DNA of 64,000 nucleotides, taken from NCBI GenBank assembly GCA_947172415.1, contig OX359197.1, positions 7,131,673 to 7,195,672 of the forward strand, given 5' to 3'. The DNA is from Chondrosia reniformis (Eukaryota > Porifera > Demospongiae > Chondrillida > Chondrillidae). A model generated the notes under the pieces. That model was not told where the DNA came from. It made no database searches and saw only the letters and a program-made list of their open reading frames with translations. Every line of letters begins with the position of its first letter. Within the stretch, counting starts at the first letter, position 1. Below are positions 12,766-26,252 of the stretch, piece after piece. The translations under genes and the position numbers were made by a program.

Positions 12766-14774
12766 CACAATACATTAACTTTGTAAACCTGAATTTAATG
12801 TACATTGAGGGCTTTAACTCTATCAAATGGAGAGATATGCAGCTAAATCTTTTTGTCAGCATTCACAGACATCTATACAACATGCCCAATGGGGTTTTGA
12901 AATTTTGATGAAACTTAAAATTAAAGTTGCCCTATCTCTCACAATACATTACTTTCAATACAGAAGTAAATGTACATTGAGGGCTGTAACTCTATCAAAT
13001 GGAGAGATATGAAGCTAAATCGTTTTGTCAGCATTCACAGACATCCTATAGAGCATGTCCAATGGGTTTTTGAAATTTTGATGAAACTTAAAATTTGCCC
13101 TATCTCTCACAATACATTAACTTTCTATACCAGAAGTAAATGTACATTGAGGGCTGTAACTCTATCAAATGGAGAGATATGAAGCTAAATCTTTTTGTCA
13201 GCATTCACAGACATCCTATAGAGCATGTCCAATGGGTTCTTGAAATTTTGATGAAACTTAAAATTTGCCGTATCTCTCACCATACATCAACTTTCTATAC
13301 CAGAAGTAAATGTGCATTGAGGGCTGTAACTCTATCAAATGGAGAGATATGAAGCTAAACATTTGTGTCAGCATTCACAAACATCTATACAACATGTCCA
13401 ATGGGTTTTTGAAATTTTGATGAAACATAAAATTTGCCTTATATCTCACCATATATTAACTTTGTCAACCTGAATTTAATGTACATTGAGGGCTGTCACT
13501 CTATCAAATGGAGAGATATGAAGCTAAACATTTGTGTCAGCATTCACAAACATCTATACAACATGCATGTCCAATGGGTTTTTGAAATTTTGATGAAACA
13601 TAAAATTTGCCTTATATCTCACCATATATTAACTTTGTAAACCTGAATTTAATGTACATTGAGGGCTGTCACTCTATCAAATGGAGAGATATGAAGCTAA
13701 ACATTTGTGTCAGCATTCACAGACATCTATACAACATGCCCAATGGGTTTTTGAAATTTTGATGAAACGTAAAATTTGCCCTATCTCTCACAATACATTA
13801 ACTTTGTAAACCTGAATTTAATGTACATTGAGGGCTTTAACTCTATCAAATGGAGAGATATGAAGCTAAACCTTTGTGTCAGCATTCACAGACATCTATA
13901 CAACATGCCCAATGGGTTTTTGAAATTTTGATAAAAACTTAAAATTAAATTTGCCCTATCTCTCACAATACATTAACTTTCTATACCAGAAGTAAATGTA
14001 CATTGAGGGCTGTAACTCTATCAAATGGAGAGATATGAAGCTAAATCTTTTTGTCAGCATTCACAGAAATCCTATAGAGCATGTCCAATGGGTTTTTGAA
14101 ATTTTGATGAAACTTAAAATTTGCCCTATCTCTCACCATACATCAACTTTCTATACCAGAAGTAAATGTACATTGAGGGCTGTAACTCTATCAAATGGAG
14201 AGATATGAAGCTAAACATTTGTGTCAGCATTCACAGACATCTATACAACATGCCCAATGGGTTTTTGAAATTTTGATGAAACATAAAATTTGCCCTATCT
14301 CTCACAATACATTAACTTTCTATACAGAAGTAAATGTACATTGAGGGCTGTAACTCTATCAAATGGAGAGATATGAAGCTAAACCCTTGTGTCAGCATTC
14401 ACAGACATCTATACAACATGTTCAATGGGTTTTTGAAATTTTGATGAATTCGAAACATAAAATTTGCCCTATATATCTCTCACAATACATTAACTTTCTA
14501 TACAGAAGTAAATGTACATTGAGGGCTGTAACTCTATCAAATGGAGAGATATGAAGCTAAACATTTGTGTCAGCATTCACAGACATCTATACAACATGTC
14601 CAATGGGTTTTTGAAATTTTGATGAAACTTAAAATTTGCCCTATCTCTCACAATACATTAACTTTGTAAACCTGAATTTAATGTACATTGAGGGCTGTAA
14701 CTCTATCAAATGGAGAGATATGAAGCTAAACATTTGTGTCAGCATTCACAGACATCTATACAACATGTCCAATG
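12766..14774 (+). repeat. Higher-order duplication in the array, second copy
   Basis: Matches the block starting at 10035 monomer for monomer at a constant 2,731-bp offset. About 720 bp of array lie between the two copies, so the repeat unit, including that spacer, is about 16 monomers. Confidence 0.85.
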
Positions 14775-16262
14775 GGTTTTTGAAATTTTGATGAAACATA
14801 AAATTTGCCCTATCTCTCAACATACATTAACTTTGTAAACATGAATTTAATGTACATTGAGGGCTTTAACTCTATCAAATGGAGAGATATGAAGCTAAAC
14901 CTTTGTGTCAGCATTCACAGACATCTATACAACATGTCCAATGGGTTTTTGAAATTTTGATGAAACATAAAATTTGCCCTATATATCTCTCACAATACAT
15001 TAAGTTTCTATACAGAAGTAAATGTACATTGAGGGCTTTAACTCTATCAAATGGAGAGATATGAAGCTAAACCTTTGTGTCAGCATTCACAAACATCTAT
15101 ACAACATGTCCAATGGGTTTTTGAAATTTTGATGAAACATAAAATTTGCCTTATATCTCACAATATATTAACTTTGTAAACCTGAATTTAATGTACATTG
15201 AGGGCTGTAACTCTATCAAATGGAGAGATATGAAGCTAAACCTTTGTGTCAGCATTCACAGACATCTATACAACATGGCCAATGGGTTTTTGAAATTTTG
15301 ATGAAACATAAAATTTGCCCTATCTCTCACAATACATTAACTTTGTAAACATGAATTTAATGTACATTGAGGGCTTTAACTCTATCAAATGGAGAGATAT
15401 GAAGCTAAACCTTTGTGTCAGCATTCACAGACATCTATACAACATGTCCAATGGGTTTTTGAAATTTTGATGAAACATAAAATTTGCCCTATATATCTCT
15501 CACAATACATTAACTTTCTATACAGAAGTAAATGTACATTGAGGGCTGTAACTCTATCAAATGGAGAGATATGAAGCTAAACCTTTGTGTCAGCATTCAC
15601 AAACATCTATACAACATGTCCAATGGGTTTTTGAAATTTTGATGAAACATAAAATTTGCCTTATATCTCACCATATATTAACTTTGTAAACCTTAATTTA
15701 ATGTACATTGAGGGCTGTAACTCTATCAAATGGAGAGATATGAAGCTAAACATTTGTGTCAGCATTCACAGACATCTATACAACATTGCCAATGGGTTTT
15801 TGAAATTTTGATGAAACATAAAATTTGCCCTATCTCTCAATATACATTAACTTTGTAAACCTGAATTTAATGTACATTGAGGGCTTTAACTCTATCAAAT
15901 GGAGAGATATGAAGCTAAACCTTTGTGTCAGCATTCACAGACATCTATACAATATGTCCAATGGGTTTTTGAAATTTTGATGAAACATAAAATTTGCCCT
16001 ATCTCTCACCATACATTAACTTTGTAAACCTGAATTTAATCAAATGGAGAGATATGAAGCTAAACCTTTGTGTCAGCATTCACAGACATCTATACAACAT
16101 GGCCAATGGGTTTTTGAAATTTTGATGAAACTTAAAATTAAATTTGCCCTATCTCTCACAATACATTAAATTTCTATACCAGAAGTAAATGTACATTGAG
16201 GGCTGTAACTCTATCAAATGGAGAGATATGAAGCTACATCTTTGTTTCAGCATTCACAGACA

Positions 16263-17310
16263 TCTAATAAAACCGGCCTAGTTGAAATATTGATCATAGA
16301 CATAAATATCGTGCAGGCGATAAATATCGGACCTCTCACTATATCTAGTTTTCTGTATCACGAAAAGTCGCTCTTCTCCCTCCACCAAGACACATACAGG
16401 CTTATATCCATTTGCCACAGTTTTGAGATGTATTGGAAATACTGCGTATGTGTGTAAAATAGCTTAGAACGATTCACTGGTCTGGAATTAAAGTGGAATA
16501 AATTGACGATTTCTCGAAAATAATTGGGATCAGAAAAGTCGTTCTCCTCGGCCCATCAAGACACTTACAGGATTTTTTTCGCTTTTCCCAGTTTTCAGGT
16601 GAACCACTAATACTGCCTATGTCTTTAAGTGTGCTTGAAACAATTCACTGATCTGGAAATAACGAGAAATATATAAAAAAAGGTCCCAACCACAACCGTT
16701 TCCTTTGGACAAAACATCATATAAATAGAAGCGAAAAACCTTATATAGTAGGCCTACCTGGACACATCTCTATGGTGGTTGCGGTTCCCATAGAGGTTGG
16801 TAGCGCTTAGACTCTGAAGCTGTCTCCTAATCGGTTGGTGCCATAGAGACGTGCTCACCAATAATCCGGATTTCGGGGGGGTTCCACGTAATGTGGGATT
16901 GGCATCTGATATCTTAGGATTCATATGAGTCGGCCATATCGAGAAGAACTGGTTCTTCTCACGCAAGTGACACCCAAAGCTCAACTCGGCAGAGCGTTAC
17001 CACCGATCCCGGCCTATGAGCGTCGTGGATGGTAGCGTTCGGTATGGTCCAACTTTTTTTCTTTGGAGTTTCGTTGGCTATCGATTGACGAAATTTCACT
17101 TTCACTAGATCCATTTTAAAAATATATGGATAGATAGTACTTCAATAACAATCAAGTACTACACAGTGCATATCCCTATGTTTAAAAAATTGGAAAGTAT
17201 TCTAGATTTTCAGATATAGTTTGGAATTTTGTCTTTATTATATTATACCTTCTAACGGTCGGCCATATATAGTATTACGCAATTTTCTCTAACAAAACAG
17301 TACATTAACT
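16263..17310. mobile_element. Element core, copy 3 (left arm missing)
   Basis: Near-identical to copy 2, with the same left boundary (aaaaccggcctagttg) and a complete right inverted arm. Confidence 0.75.
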
Positions 17311-17890
17311 GTAGTTCTGTAACTCTATCAAATGGAGAGATATGAAGCTAAATCTTTTTGTCAGCATTCACAGACATCCTATAGAGCATGTCCAATGGGT
17401 TTTTGAAATTTTGATGAAACTTAAAATTTGCCCTATCTCTCAACATACATTAACTTTGTAAACCCGAATTTAATGTACATTGAGGGCTTTAACTCTATCA
17501 AATGGAGAGATATCGAAGCTAAACCTTTGTGTCAGCATTCACAGACATCTATACAACATGGCCAATGGGTTTTTGAAATTTTGATGAAACAAAAAATTTG
17601 CCCTATCTCTCAACATACATTAACTTTGTAAACCTGAATTTAATGTACATTGAGGGCTTTAACTCTATCAAATGGAGAGATATGAAGCTAAACCTTTGTG
17701 TCAGCATTCACAGACATCTATACAACATGGCCAATGGGTTTTTGAAATTTTGATGAAACTTAAAATTAAATTTGCCCTATCTCTCACAATACATTAAATT
17801 TCTATACCAGAAGTAAATGTACATTGAGGGCTGTAACTCTATCAAATGGAGAGATATGAAGCTACATCTTTGTTTCAGCATTCACAGACA
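17311..17890 (+). repeat. Satellite array block C (about 3-4 monomers)
   Basis: Short run of forward monomers between cores 3 and 4. It is close in sequence to the start of block B (shared gagatatcgaagctaaac variant), which suggests the core-plus-arm unit was duplicated as a whole. Confidence 0.85.
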
Positions 17891-18935
17891 TCTAATAAAA
17901 ACCGGCCTAGTTGAAATATTGATCATAGACATAAATATCGTGCAGGCGATAAATATCGGACCTCTCACTATATCTAGTTTTCTGTATCACGAAAAGTCGC
18001 TCTTCTCCCTCCACCAAGACACATACAGGCTTATATCCATTTGCCACAGTTTTGAGATGTATTGGAAATACTGCGTATGTGTGTAAAATAGCTTAGAACG
18101 ATTCACTGGTCTGGAATCAAAGTGGAATAAATTGACGATTTCTCGAAAATAATTGGGATCAGAAAAGTCGTTCTCCTCGGCCCATCAAGACACTTACAGG
18201 ATTTTATCGCTTTTCCCAGTTTTCAGGTGAACCACTAATACTGCCTATGTCTTTAAGTGTGCTTGAAACAATTCACTGATCTGGAAATAACGAGAAATAT
18301 ATAAAAAAAGGTCCCAACCACAACCGTTTCCTTTGGACAAAACATCATATAAATAGAAGCGAAAAACCTTATATAGTAGGCCTACCTGGACACATCTCTA
18401 TGGTGGTTGCGGTTCCCATAGAGGTTGGTAGCGCTTAGACTCTGAAGCTGTCTCCTAATCGGTTGGTGCCATAGAGACGTGCTCACCAATAATCCGGATT
18501 TCGGGGGGGTTCCACGTAATGTGGGATTGGCATCTGATATCTTAGGATTCATATGAGTCGGCCATATCGAGAAGAACTGGTTCTTCTCACGCAAGTGACA
18601 CCCAAAGCTCAACTCGGCAGAGCGTTACCACCGATCCCGGCCTATGAGCGTCGTGGATGGTAGCGTTCGGTATGGTCCAAATTTTTTTCTTTGGAGTTTC
18701 GTTGGCTATCGATTGACGAAATTTCACTTTAACTAGATCCATATCAAAATATATGGATAGATAGTACTTCAATAACAATCAAGTACTACACAGTGCATAT
18801 CCTTATGTATAAAAAATTGGAAAGTATTCTAGATTTTCAGATATAGTTTGGAATTTTGTCTTTATTATATTATACCTTCTAACGGTCGGCCATATATAGT
18901 ATTACGCAATTTTCTCTAACAAAACAGTACATTAA
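17891..18935. mobile_element. Element core, copy 4 (left arm missing)
   Basis: Same structure as copies 2 and 3, with only scattered point differences such as gatttttttcgc changed to gattttatcgc near 18200. Confidence 0.75.
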
Positions 18936-19715
18936 CTGTAGTTCTGTAACTCTATCAAATGGAGAGATATGAAGCTAAATCTTTTGTCAGCATTCACAGA
19001 CATCCTATAGAGCATGTCCAATGGGTTTTTGAAATTTTGATGAAACTTAAAATTTGCCCTATCTCTCACCATACGTACATTAACTTTCTATACAGAAGCA
19101 AATGTACATTGAGGGCTGTAACTCTATCAAATGGAGAGATATGAAGCTAAATCTTTGTGTCAGCATTCACAGACATCTATACAACATGGCCAATGGGTTT
19201 TTGAAATTTTGATGAAACATAAAATTTGCCCTATCTCTCACAATACATTAACTTTGTAAACCTGAATTTAATGTACATTGAGGGCTGTAACTCTATCAAA
19301 TGGAGAGATATGAAGCTAAACATTTGTGTCAGCATTCACAGACATCTATACAACATGGCCAATGGGTTTTTGAAATTTTGATGAAACATAAAATTTGCCC
19401 TATCTCTCACCATACATTAACTTTCTATACAGAAGTAAATGTACATTGAGGGCTGTAACTCTATCAAATGGAGAGATATGAAGCTAAACCTTTGTGTCAG
19501 CATTCACAGACATCTATACAAAATGCCCAATGGGTTTTTGAAATTTTGATGAAACTTAAAATTTGCCCTATCTCTCACAATACATTAACTTTGTAAACCT
19601 GAATTTAATGTACGTACATTGAGGGCTGTAACTCTATCAAATGGAGAGATATGAAGCTAATTTTGATGAAACTTAAAATTTTCCTTTTCTCTCACCATAC
19701 ATTAACTGTCCATTT
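18936..19715 (+). repeat. Satellite array block D, terminal monomers
   Basis: Last four to five monomers. The final one has an internal deletion joining gagatatgaagctaa directly to ttttgatgaaac near 19655, and the array ends at cattaactgtccatttgatag before unique sequence begins. Confidence 0.85.
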
Positions 19716-19904
19716 GATAGCTCAAGCTACAACAGGATATATATCTTCCAGGGATTATTCACTTTTTCCATACATTGCACATACATATACAAAGAATTTA
19801 TATATAGTATATAATACAATATAAGTGAATTACGTACAAAACAAAGGAATAGAATAAGAGGTTGCATGAAAAGGCTGAAAACATGAATGTTAATTTAAGA
19901 GAAT

Positions 19905-22900
19905 TTATTTCTTTTTCTTTTCCTTCTTATCAGTATCTTTATCTTTCTTCTTTAATCCAAAAAATTTAAATTTTTTACTCTTGTCATTTCCACTGACATT
20001 TCTATAGAGTGTAGACACACAAATGAATTGGATATCTGTGACTGTTGTCTCTCAGCTCAAGTTACATGGAAACAATAACCAAGATAGTCCTTATATAGGA
20101 GCTGCTCTAGGTAAATTTAATTCCTTATTACTAGAAGTTTCTCAATAGACATGAAATGCCATTGTCTATCCAGTTGCATTACAGTCTGAACAGTTGATCA
20201 TGTAAGAAAACGACTTACTTTAGCTCTGTTTCTGCCTTTTCTCTAAAGAACTGACATTCAGCTAGTTCAGCCTTGGCTCTTCTCAGCTCTTCACGCAAGT
20301 ACTCAATCTGCAGGAATAGTTTAGGTGATAAGAGGGAAGGGTAGGCCAAATCTAAACAGATAGTAACTAAGCACCACTATTGTCTAGTGCTCAATTGTGA
20401 GTGAGTGAATGCATACTTCTCTTTTTAAATCTTCATTTTCTTGTTCAAGGTCACTTTTTGAAACAGAGTTTATGACATCTGCGTTTGCCTCTGGTCTGTG
20501 ACCGTTTTGGGCGACTGTCACTGGCGGAGTAGACTCCCTGGATATACTGGTTTGTCCCAGTCCTACTCCTGTGAAATGTACAGAAAGTATAATAAATTAT
20601 TGTTACAATTAATTTAACAACTCTTTAAACACTTTACATGGAAGTGTTTTCATGTAAAGTGTGTGTGATTATATTAGCAATTAAACTATATATATGTCTC
20701 ATTAGTGTACACGTACATAGTTAAGTACATTATCAAATCTACACACTACATGAGCAGACAAAACAGCTACTGACATGGAGCCATTCTGGCGCATGTACAT
20801 AAGTATGTTGGCATGGCAACACTGTAGTGAGCTGTATAGATGGAGGAAATTGGAGTGTGCATTGACCTAAAGGACTTTGTTGAATTATCTGATTCTTCTT
20901 CCTCCTCAAACTGGCTGTTCTCTTCAGACTCTTTGTCTTGGAGGACGGTTTGATGTTGCCTTTGACTGGAGCTACAGGACTCCCTTGTACTGGTGAGGGT
21001 AGAACTGGTGGTGAGGCGTCTTCTGTGAAGAAGAAGGAAATTCATCTGAACACACCTGTTGTGTCTAATATATATAACACACAATATGCACACAGACTAA
21101 TACTAACACTATGTCTATACATCGCAGTGAGAGTTCTATAAGTATATGCTACATATATTACATACGTATACTACATATGCTACATACGTATACATGCTGA
21201 TCTCACTGCTTTGGTGTTGCAGTTGTGGAGTATCACTTGCTGACTGCTCCTCACCAGATGTACTCTTCAGTTGACTAGGTTTCAGATTTACTATCAGCTC
21301 AAGCTGGCCCTACATATGACCAGCAAGTGACCAGCATGTGACTAGCATGTGACTAGCATGTGACTAGCAGCCACAAATGGACTATTACACATGTATGTAT
21401 GTACGTACTTGAGGTTCTATTTCTAACAAAAGTCTTTCTTTGTATTCCTCAGATACAGTGACTGCCTTGTCTCCGTAGTGTGAGCTCTTGACATCGTTCC
21501 TTGAGGTGGCCCTGTCTAAAGGCACAATGTATCCTATGGGCAGGATGCACACACCACACCACGCAGTCGTACCATCCTCACTGAGTAACACAGATTAAAG
21601 AATAGTCTTCAATAGTGTGCAGATGTAATTACTAGCTAATTAGTACACATTAATAATAATATTCATACATTTTATTTATTTCAGGGCATGTCGGAAAATG
21701 GCCAGTATGTAATATGGATGGGCGTGGTGACACAGTTGGGGGTGTGGCAACCCAATAGGTATAGTGTGACATAGCTAACCTGTAGGCCCACAACTGTATG
21801 TCAAAATCAATGTTCTTCTTTGCTGTGAAATGGATCGGTTCGTTTCTCCATCCTTCGGTTGAGTATTCCATAATTGGAGCAGGAGACGTAGATTCCTATA
21901 GCAAGATCAGTGGAGATAGGCATATACACACAGTACACTACAAAGAGGAGTACAGTACAGCCAGACCTTATCCTAACATGACAATATGTCTGCCCGTACT
22001 ACATACCAAATATGGAAACACCAAATATGAGCACTCACTAATACATCTTTATCTATTTTGACAGTACAAGATATTTCACAATCCTTTAATGGAGGCACAA
22101 GCAAGTCTTGGGCTCTGACTATGGTCAGTGTTCCTTCACAGGATATCCTGCATCTCGGCATTAGTGCTACACAGATGGGGAGCACTCACTTGTCATGGGA
22201 AGATGTGTAAGTGGTATAATCTCTCTACAGTGCTACTAATTATAACAGGTACGTATATATATATATACAGGTTCAACACACATTACTACTTATTCACAGA
22301 CAGATGCTAAGTACATACCTCATGGGCAAAACCTGTACATGTATATGTACAGTATGTAATATATAAATCATATTAACAGTCTACCTCAAACAATACGTAT
22401 ACATATATAAATAATCTAATATGCCATTTTCCTACATGCTATGCCTAATTATAAAGCCTATAGGGAACTAAACCTACGTATATACCGTATACATATATGT
22501 ATGTAAACTAACGAGTGAAGAACATTCCAAGCTTAATGGATCCTTTGGGCTGAAGAGGGAGAGAGACCTCGTGCTCCTTCACAGACCCGTCCAAGTGACT
22601 GGGACACTCAATCAAGGGAAGAATGGAAGCTCCAATACAGGTATCACTTCTGTCTGCATCATTTTCCATTAGAAAGTTATGATTTAAGACAGGGACTTCC
22701 CCCTCTGTTAACTCAACCTACATAGATGTAGTGCAGGGAAGGAACAACCATTGCAGTACCACAATCCTTACAAGAGATGAACAATGCTGTCACAAACTGA
22801 CACAGAACCACTACCATAGATACATAAGAACAGCTAATCCACATCAGCTGTTGCAATAACAAACTTTCATTTAATAAGACATAATCAGACTATAGCAGAC

Positions 22901-25193
22901 ATTTTATGGTTTTGAGAGTCGCCCGTTTGCTAATGAAACTAAATCATTTAAGAGGTTCTACCAAAGAGCAGTACTGTACACTAGTCTCAACAGACCTTGC
23001 GGCAAAGAACAAATAGTTGTCTAGATTGGTTGGTGTAGAATAATCTGTCGGGCTCTTCCTCCTCGTACAAGATTGGTCGGTTGGGAACTACCTTGACAAC
23101 AGAAGACTTGACCCTTGTATTGCCTCCGTTCACAGTAAACACACAGTAAAGACCAGTCTGTACACATAGATAGTAAACACAGGTTTATATACATAGATAT
23201 AACAGGTTTATATACATAGATATAACAGGTTTATATACATAGATATACGTAGTAAGGAGCAATAATTATTCAGAGTTTCATTTTTGTGCATTACACAAGG
23301 ACATGCAAACTGTACATTTGATGTGACAGGTGGTGAGGCGGATGAGGTGTCACTCTCATTGTCATCAGGAACTGGTGAACAGGAAGTAAGTGTCAGTTGG
23401 ACATCCTCAGGAAGTACCACTCCTAATATGGAAGCACAAAGGAGTAATAAATCTTGAGTGTCACCAGTCATGTTAGGATAGAACAGAACTCCATTTCCCG
23501 TTGCCACGGTTACCTTTGGCCCTGACTCTGAGCACCCCCAGCAGGTCATGTGACCCGTAGTAGCTGATGCCCTCCGCCCCCGACTTGGCAAGCTTCTTGG
23601 TGACCACGTCCTTGGCCGTGTTCTGTGTCGGCCTCAGGAGCTCTGCCAGTGAGTGTGAGCGGTGCTTCCTCTGTTTGGGGGACTCCCTCCTCAAAAGGTT
23701 GGCACCTGACACAGTCTTCCGATGCTTGGATAGAGATTCTGAGGAGAGAGAACAAGCTATGTAGCTCCTACGTAGGTCACATGTCCTTATTTGGTATGTA
23801 ATACGTACTGTACCTATAATATATGTAGATATACCCAAGTAACCAGGACAGTAATATACGTACGTACTGTACCTATAATATATGTAGATATACCCAAGTA
23901 ACCAAGACAGTAATATACGTACGTACTGTACCTATAATATATGTAGATATACCCAAGTAACCAAGACAGTAATATACGTACATAAGTACACACGTGTGTA
24001 CCTTTTGCTGGTTCATGTTCTTCAACAGCAACCTTGACCACACTGTCCAGAGGTACCCAGGACCGAGGTGGCTTGGGCGGGGCCTCAGATATTGGACTGG
24101 GCTCGGGGGAGGAGCAGGGAGACACTTCATTTGATAGGATGGTCATAGTGCTAGAGAAATGAGTACAGTATTTCAACAACACTGCTTACATGTACGTACG
24201 TATGTATAAGGTTTCTTCCCCTTTAGAGGAGCAGGGGGCTTTAAAGAAAGATACAGACATCATACTTGACTATCACATGAGTGACGTGTGTATAACTATA
24301 CATACAGACCTGTTGCTAGGGGTGGACACTGGTGAGGTTGCATTGACCAGAAGAACTTCATGAGTGACATCCATCAGGAGTTCAGCGGACACTATCACCT
24401 TGGCTGCAGTCTTCACTGGCTTTAGAGAAAGTATCTTCTTCTCTAGGACTGGACAGAGAAAGAATATAAAAATGTACATGTACAGACCAATTTATATGTA
24501 AAGCAATGGGATACACTAGCATATAAATAAATGATAATATAACAGTAGGTTCCTGCTCTGTTGCTAGGAGACAGCTCACCTGGTCCAGCTTGGCTTGCCA
24601 GTCGCAGAGAGGCAATGTCAAAGCTAACAATGGCTAGGATCTTTGATTTGTTATTCTGAGTGACATTACCTACTCTCAAGTTAAATTTTATCTTTTTTGA
24701 AACAAACATTCCATCTTGCTTCTTTTGCAGTTTTAAGTTGATTTTCAAATCAATGTCACTCCAACTGGCCTCAAACTGGTCATGACCTATACACCAATAC
24801 ATATACACTCATACAGGACACTTTTAATATATAATTCAATGTATGTACATAGTCGAGCTGTATATAGAGGTGACCATTCATACAGGTTCATAATGGACAC
24901 TTTTATACATATTGTATAGGTATATAAATTCATACAGGTTCATAATGGATATTGTCTAGGTATATATAGAGGTAACCATTAATACACAGGTTCCACGTAC
25001 TTACTCACTTACCAGATTTCTTGATCTCCTTTGTAGGTGTGCTAATGGTCTGTTCTCCTTTAGCTATTCCTATAGACATTGGAGGGAGGGCCATGCCTGC
25101 AGAGAGAACGTCCTCAGTGAAGGAGATATTCAGTGAATTGATCTTAAAGGAAAGTGTAAATCCATATTTCTGTGTGGGGGACAGCTCGGCCAT
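19905..25193 (-). CDS. C2-like, coiled-coil protein, about 790 aa, 16 exons
   Basis: Exons: 25193-25013, 24786-24580, 24448-24310, 24150-24002, 23738-23514, 23422-23316, 23157-22996, 22717-22513, 22166-22045, 21895-21780, 21580-21409, 21309-21207, 21022-20867, 20568-20417, 20307-20219 and 19992-19905. All phases match and the sum is 2,373 nt. The N-terminal ~175 residues resemble an NT-C2 domain (MAELSPTQKYGF, then FEASWSDIDLKINLKLQKK). A Pro/Ser-rich linker follows, then two C2-like folds: one with TGLYCVFTVNGGNTRVKSS and KGSIKLGMFFT, one with GTLTIVRAQDLLVPPL, GWRNEPIHF and GQLELIVNL. The end is a coiled coil (LEQENEDLKREIEYLREEL) and a Lys-rich tail. I see no obvious full set of Ca-binding Asp residues. 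Probably a membrane- or trafficking-linked scaffold. Family not recognised; the exon chain is strong, the role weak. Confidence 0.7.
23158..23245. repeat. Short tandem repeat with a ~22-bp unit
   Basis: Unit tacatagatataacaggttta repeated about three to four times in the intron between exons 6 and 7 of the C2-like gene, abutting the exon 7 acceptor. Simple AT-rich minisatellite. Confidence 0.7.
23805..23985. repeat. Intronic tandem repeat, three copies of a ~58-bp unit
   Basis: Unit marked by gtactgtacctataatatat, gtagatatacccaagtaacc and gacagtaatatacgta, repeated three times in the intron between exons 4 and 5 of the C2-like gene. Copies are nearly identical, so the expansion is recent. 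Confidence 0.85.
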
Positions 25194-26252
25194 GAACAAG
25201 CTGTGTGGAAGGTGAAGAAGTGTTACATCATTTGAGTGATATTCTACGTATATATAGATATCTGAATACTACATACATATATACATATCATTATATAGGT
25301 TCCAACTGTACAGTTACGTATGTACGTACATACACAGTTAAAATTTCAGTCTGGTTGTGACCTGGAAACACTTTCCATTACTACATACTCTATTTATCTG
25401 TATATATGTGATTATACTACATTGACTGATATGAATACAAACAATTCAATGGTACCTGAATGATCTCAGTGCCAGTGTTAAACTATGCCTTTCCTTTATG
25501 ACATTGGATAACTAACACTTGATACAGCATTTTTTCATAATTTAACTTGTTTGCATTCAATTCATTATTATTGAATAAAGATGGGACATTAAATACGTAT
25601 AACTCTACAGCAGCAGTGTCCTATAATGGTTGCTAACATTACATTAGGAGGAGGCACTCCGAATAGACCGATCAGTTTGCTGAAATTAAAAGCACTTAAA
25701 TGTTTAAGGAGACTAGACCCGAATATGTAATTGGATGAATGGAATGCTAATAATACACAGCTTTAACAATACGGTAACCAACAATTGTATAATGTATGCT
25801 TGCCGCATGCGAATGGTCGTTACTCAGGTCCAGCTACTTATATATACACTTGGACTTCTTATCTTTAGCCCTCCGAAAGGAATAATCCAATTGGAGCTCA
25901 CGTCGACACAACATTTCTACAAGAGTGGCAACGCCTGGGACGATATATAGTCTACATTTAGCATCGCACTCGGTCGGGAGGCGTAGCTTCTCCACGTACC
26001 TACCTACTCGCTACGCCCTAAACTCACTGGTAAATAAGTCTCTATTGGTTGATCGACTACTATTTCGCGTCACTCACCTTTTAATCTCTATGAGTGTGAC
26101 ATAAAACTTGTCGTAAACTGCGAAAGGTTATTTACACTATTTTATGATAAATGCATTGCGTAAGTGTATCAATATTTCTCACGTGACCAAATGTACCAAA
26201 TCTGACCAAAAATAAACACAAACAGTACATATCATTGGACATGAAGATAAAG
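25194..26252. other. Intergenic region: coilin 3' flank and C2-like gene upstream region
   Basis: About 1.06 kb without a supportable gene. The cacag just before the C2-like start (about 25203) could be an acceptor for a non-coding first exon lying somewhere here. An Alu-like or tRNA-like sequence was not seen. The short ORFs are in AT-rich sequence and lack support. Confidence 0.5.

Larger units (their letters stand above)
9741..16262 (+). repeat. Satellite array block B (about 38 monomers)
   Basis: Same monomer family as block A with more variants, including ones with an extra tata (gccctatatatctctc), an extra gcatgt, or aaaattaaatttgcc insertions. Contains the 2,731-bp-offset duplication annotated separately. 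One monomer near 16030 is shortened (gaatttaatcaaatgg). Confidence 0.9.
2985..19720. mobile_element. Composite foldback-type element with expanded satellite arms (~16.7 kb)
   Basis: The whole block consists of four ~1-kb core copies and arrays of a ~168-171-bp monomer. At the far left a single monomer lies in reverse orientation (about 3000-3190); every other monomer lies in the forward orientation to the right of a core. Core 1 has inverted repeats joining its ends. The simplest reading is a non-autonomous element with long inverted arms, the arm containing the monomer. The right arm then expanded by unequal exchange, carrying extra left-truncated cores with it. No transposase ORF was seen. 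Superfamily and target-site duplication could not be determined. Confidence 0.65.

Noticed and set aside
4401-19700. Repeated 60-90 codon ORFs in the satellite (starting MERYEAK or MYIEGC)
   Set aside because: They restart at each monomer, the monomer length is not a multiple of three, frames shift with every indel, and no start or splice context is conserved. They are a by-product of the repeat.
3000-19700. CRISPR-like array
   Set aside because: Whole ~170-bp monomers repeat with no unique spacers, and the genome is eukaryotic.
20767-21093. 108-codon minus ORF containing RLTTSSTLTSTRES
   Set aside because: It overlaps exon 13 of the C2-like gene in the wrong frame. The phase-consistent frame gives a basic, protein-like segment (KGNIKPSSKTKSLKRTASL).
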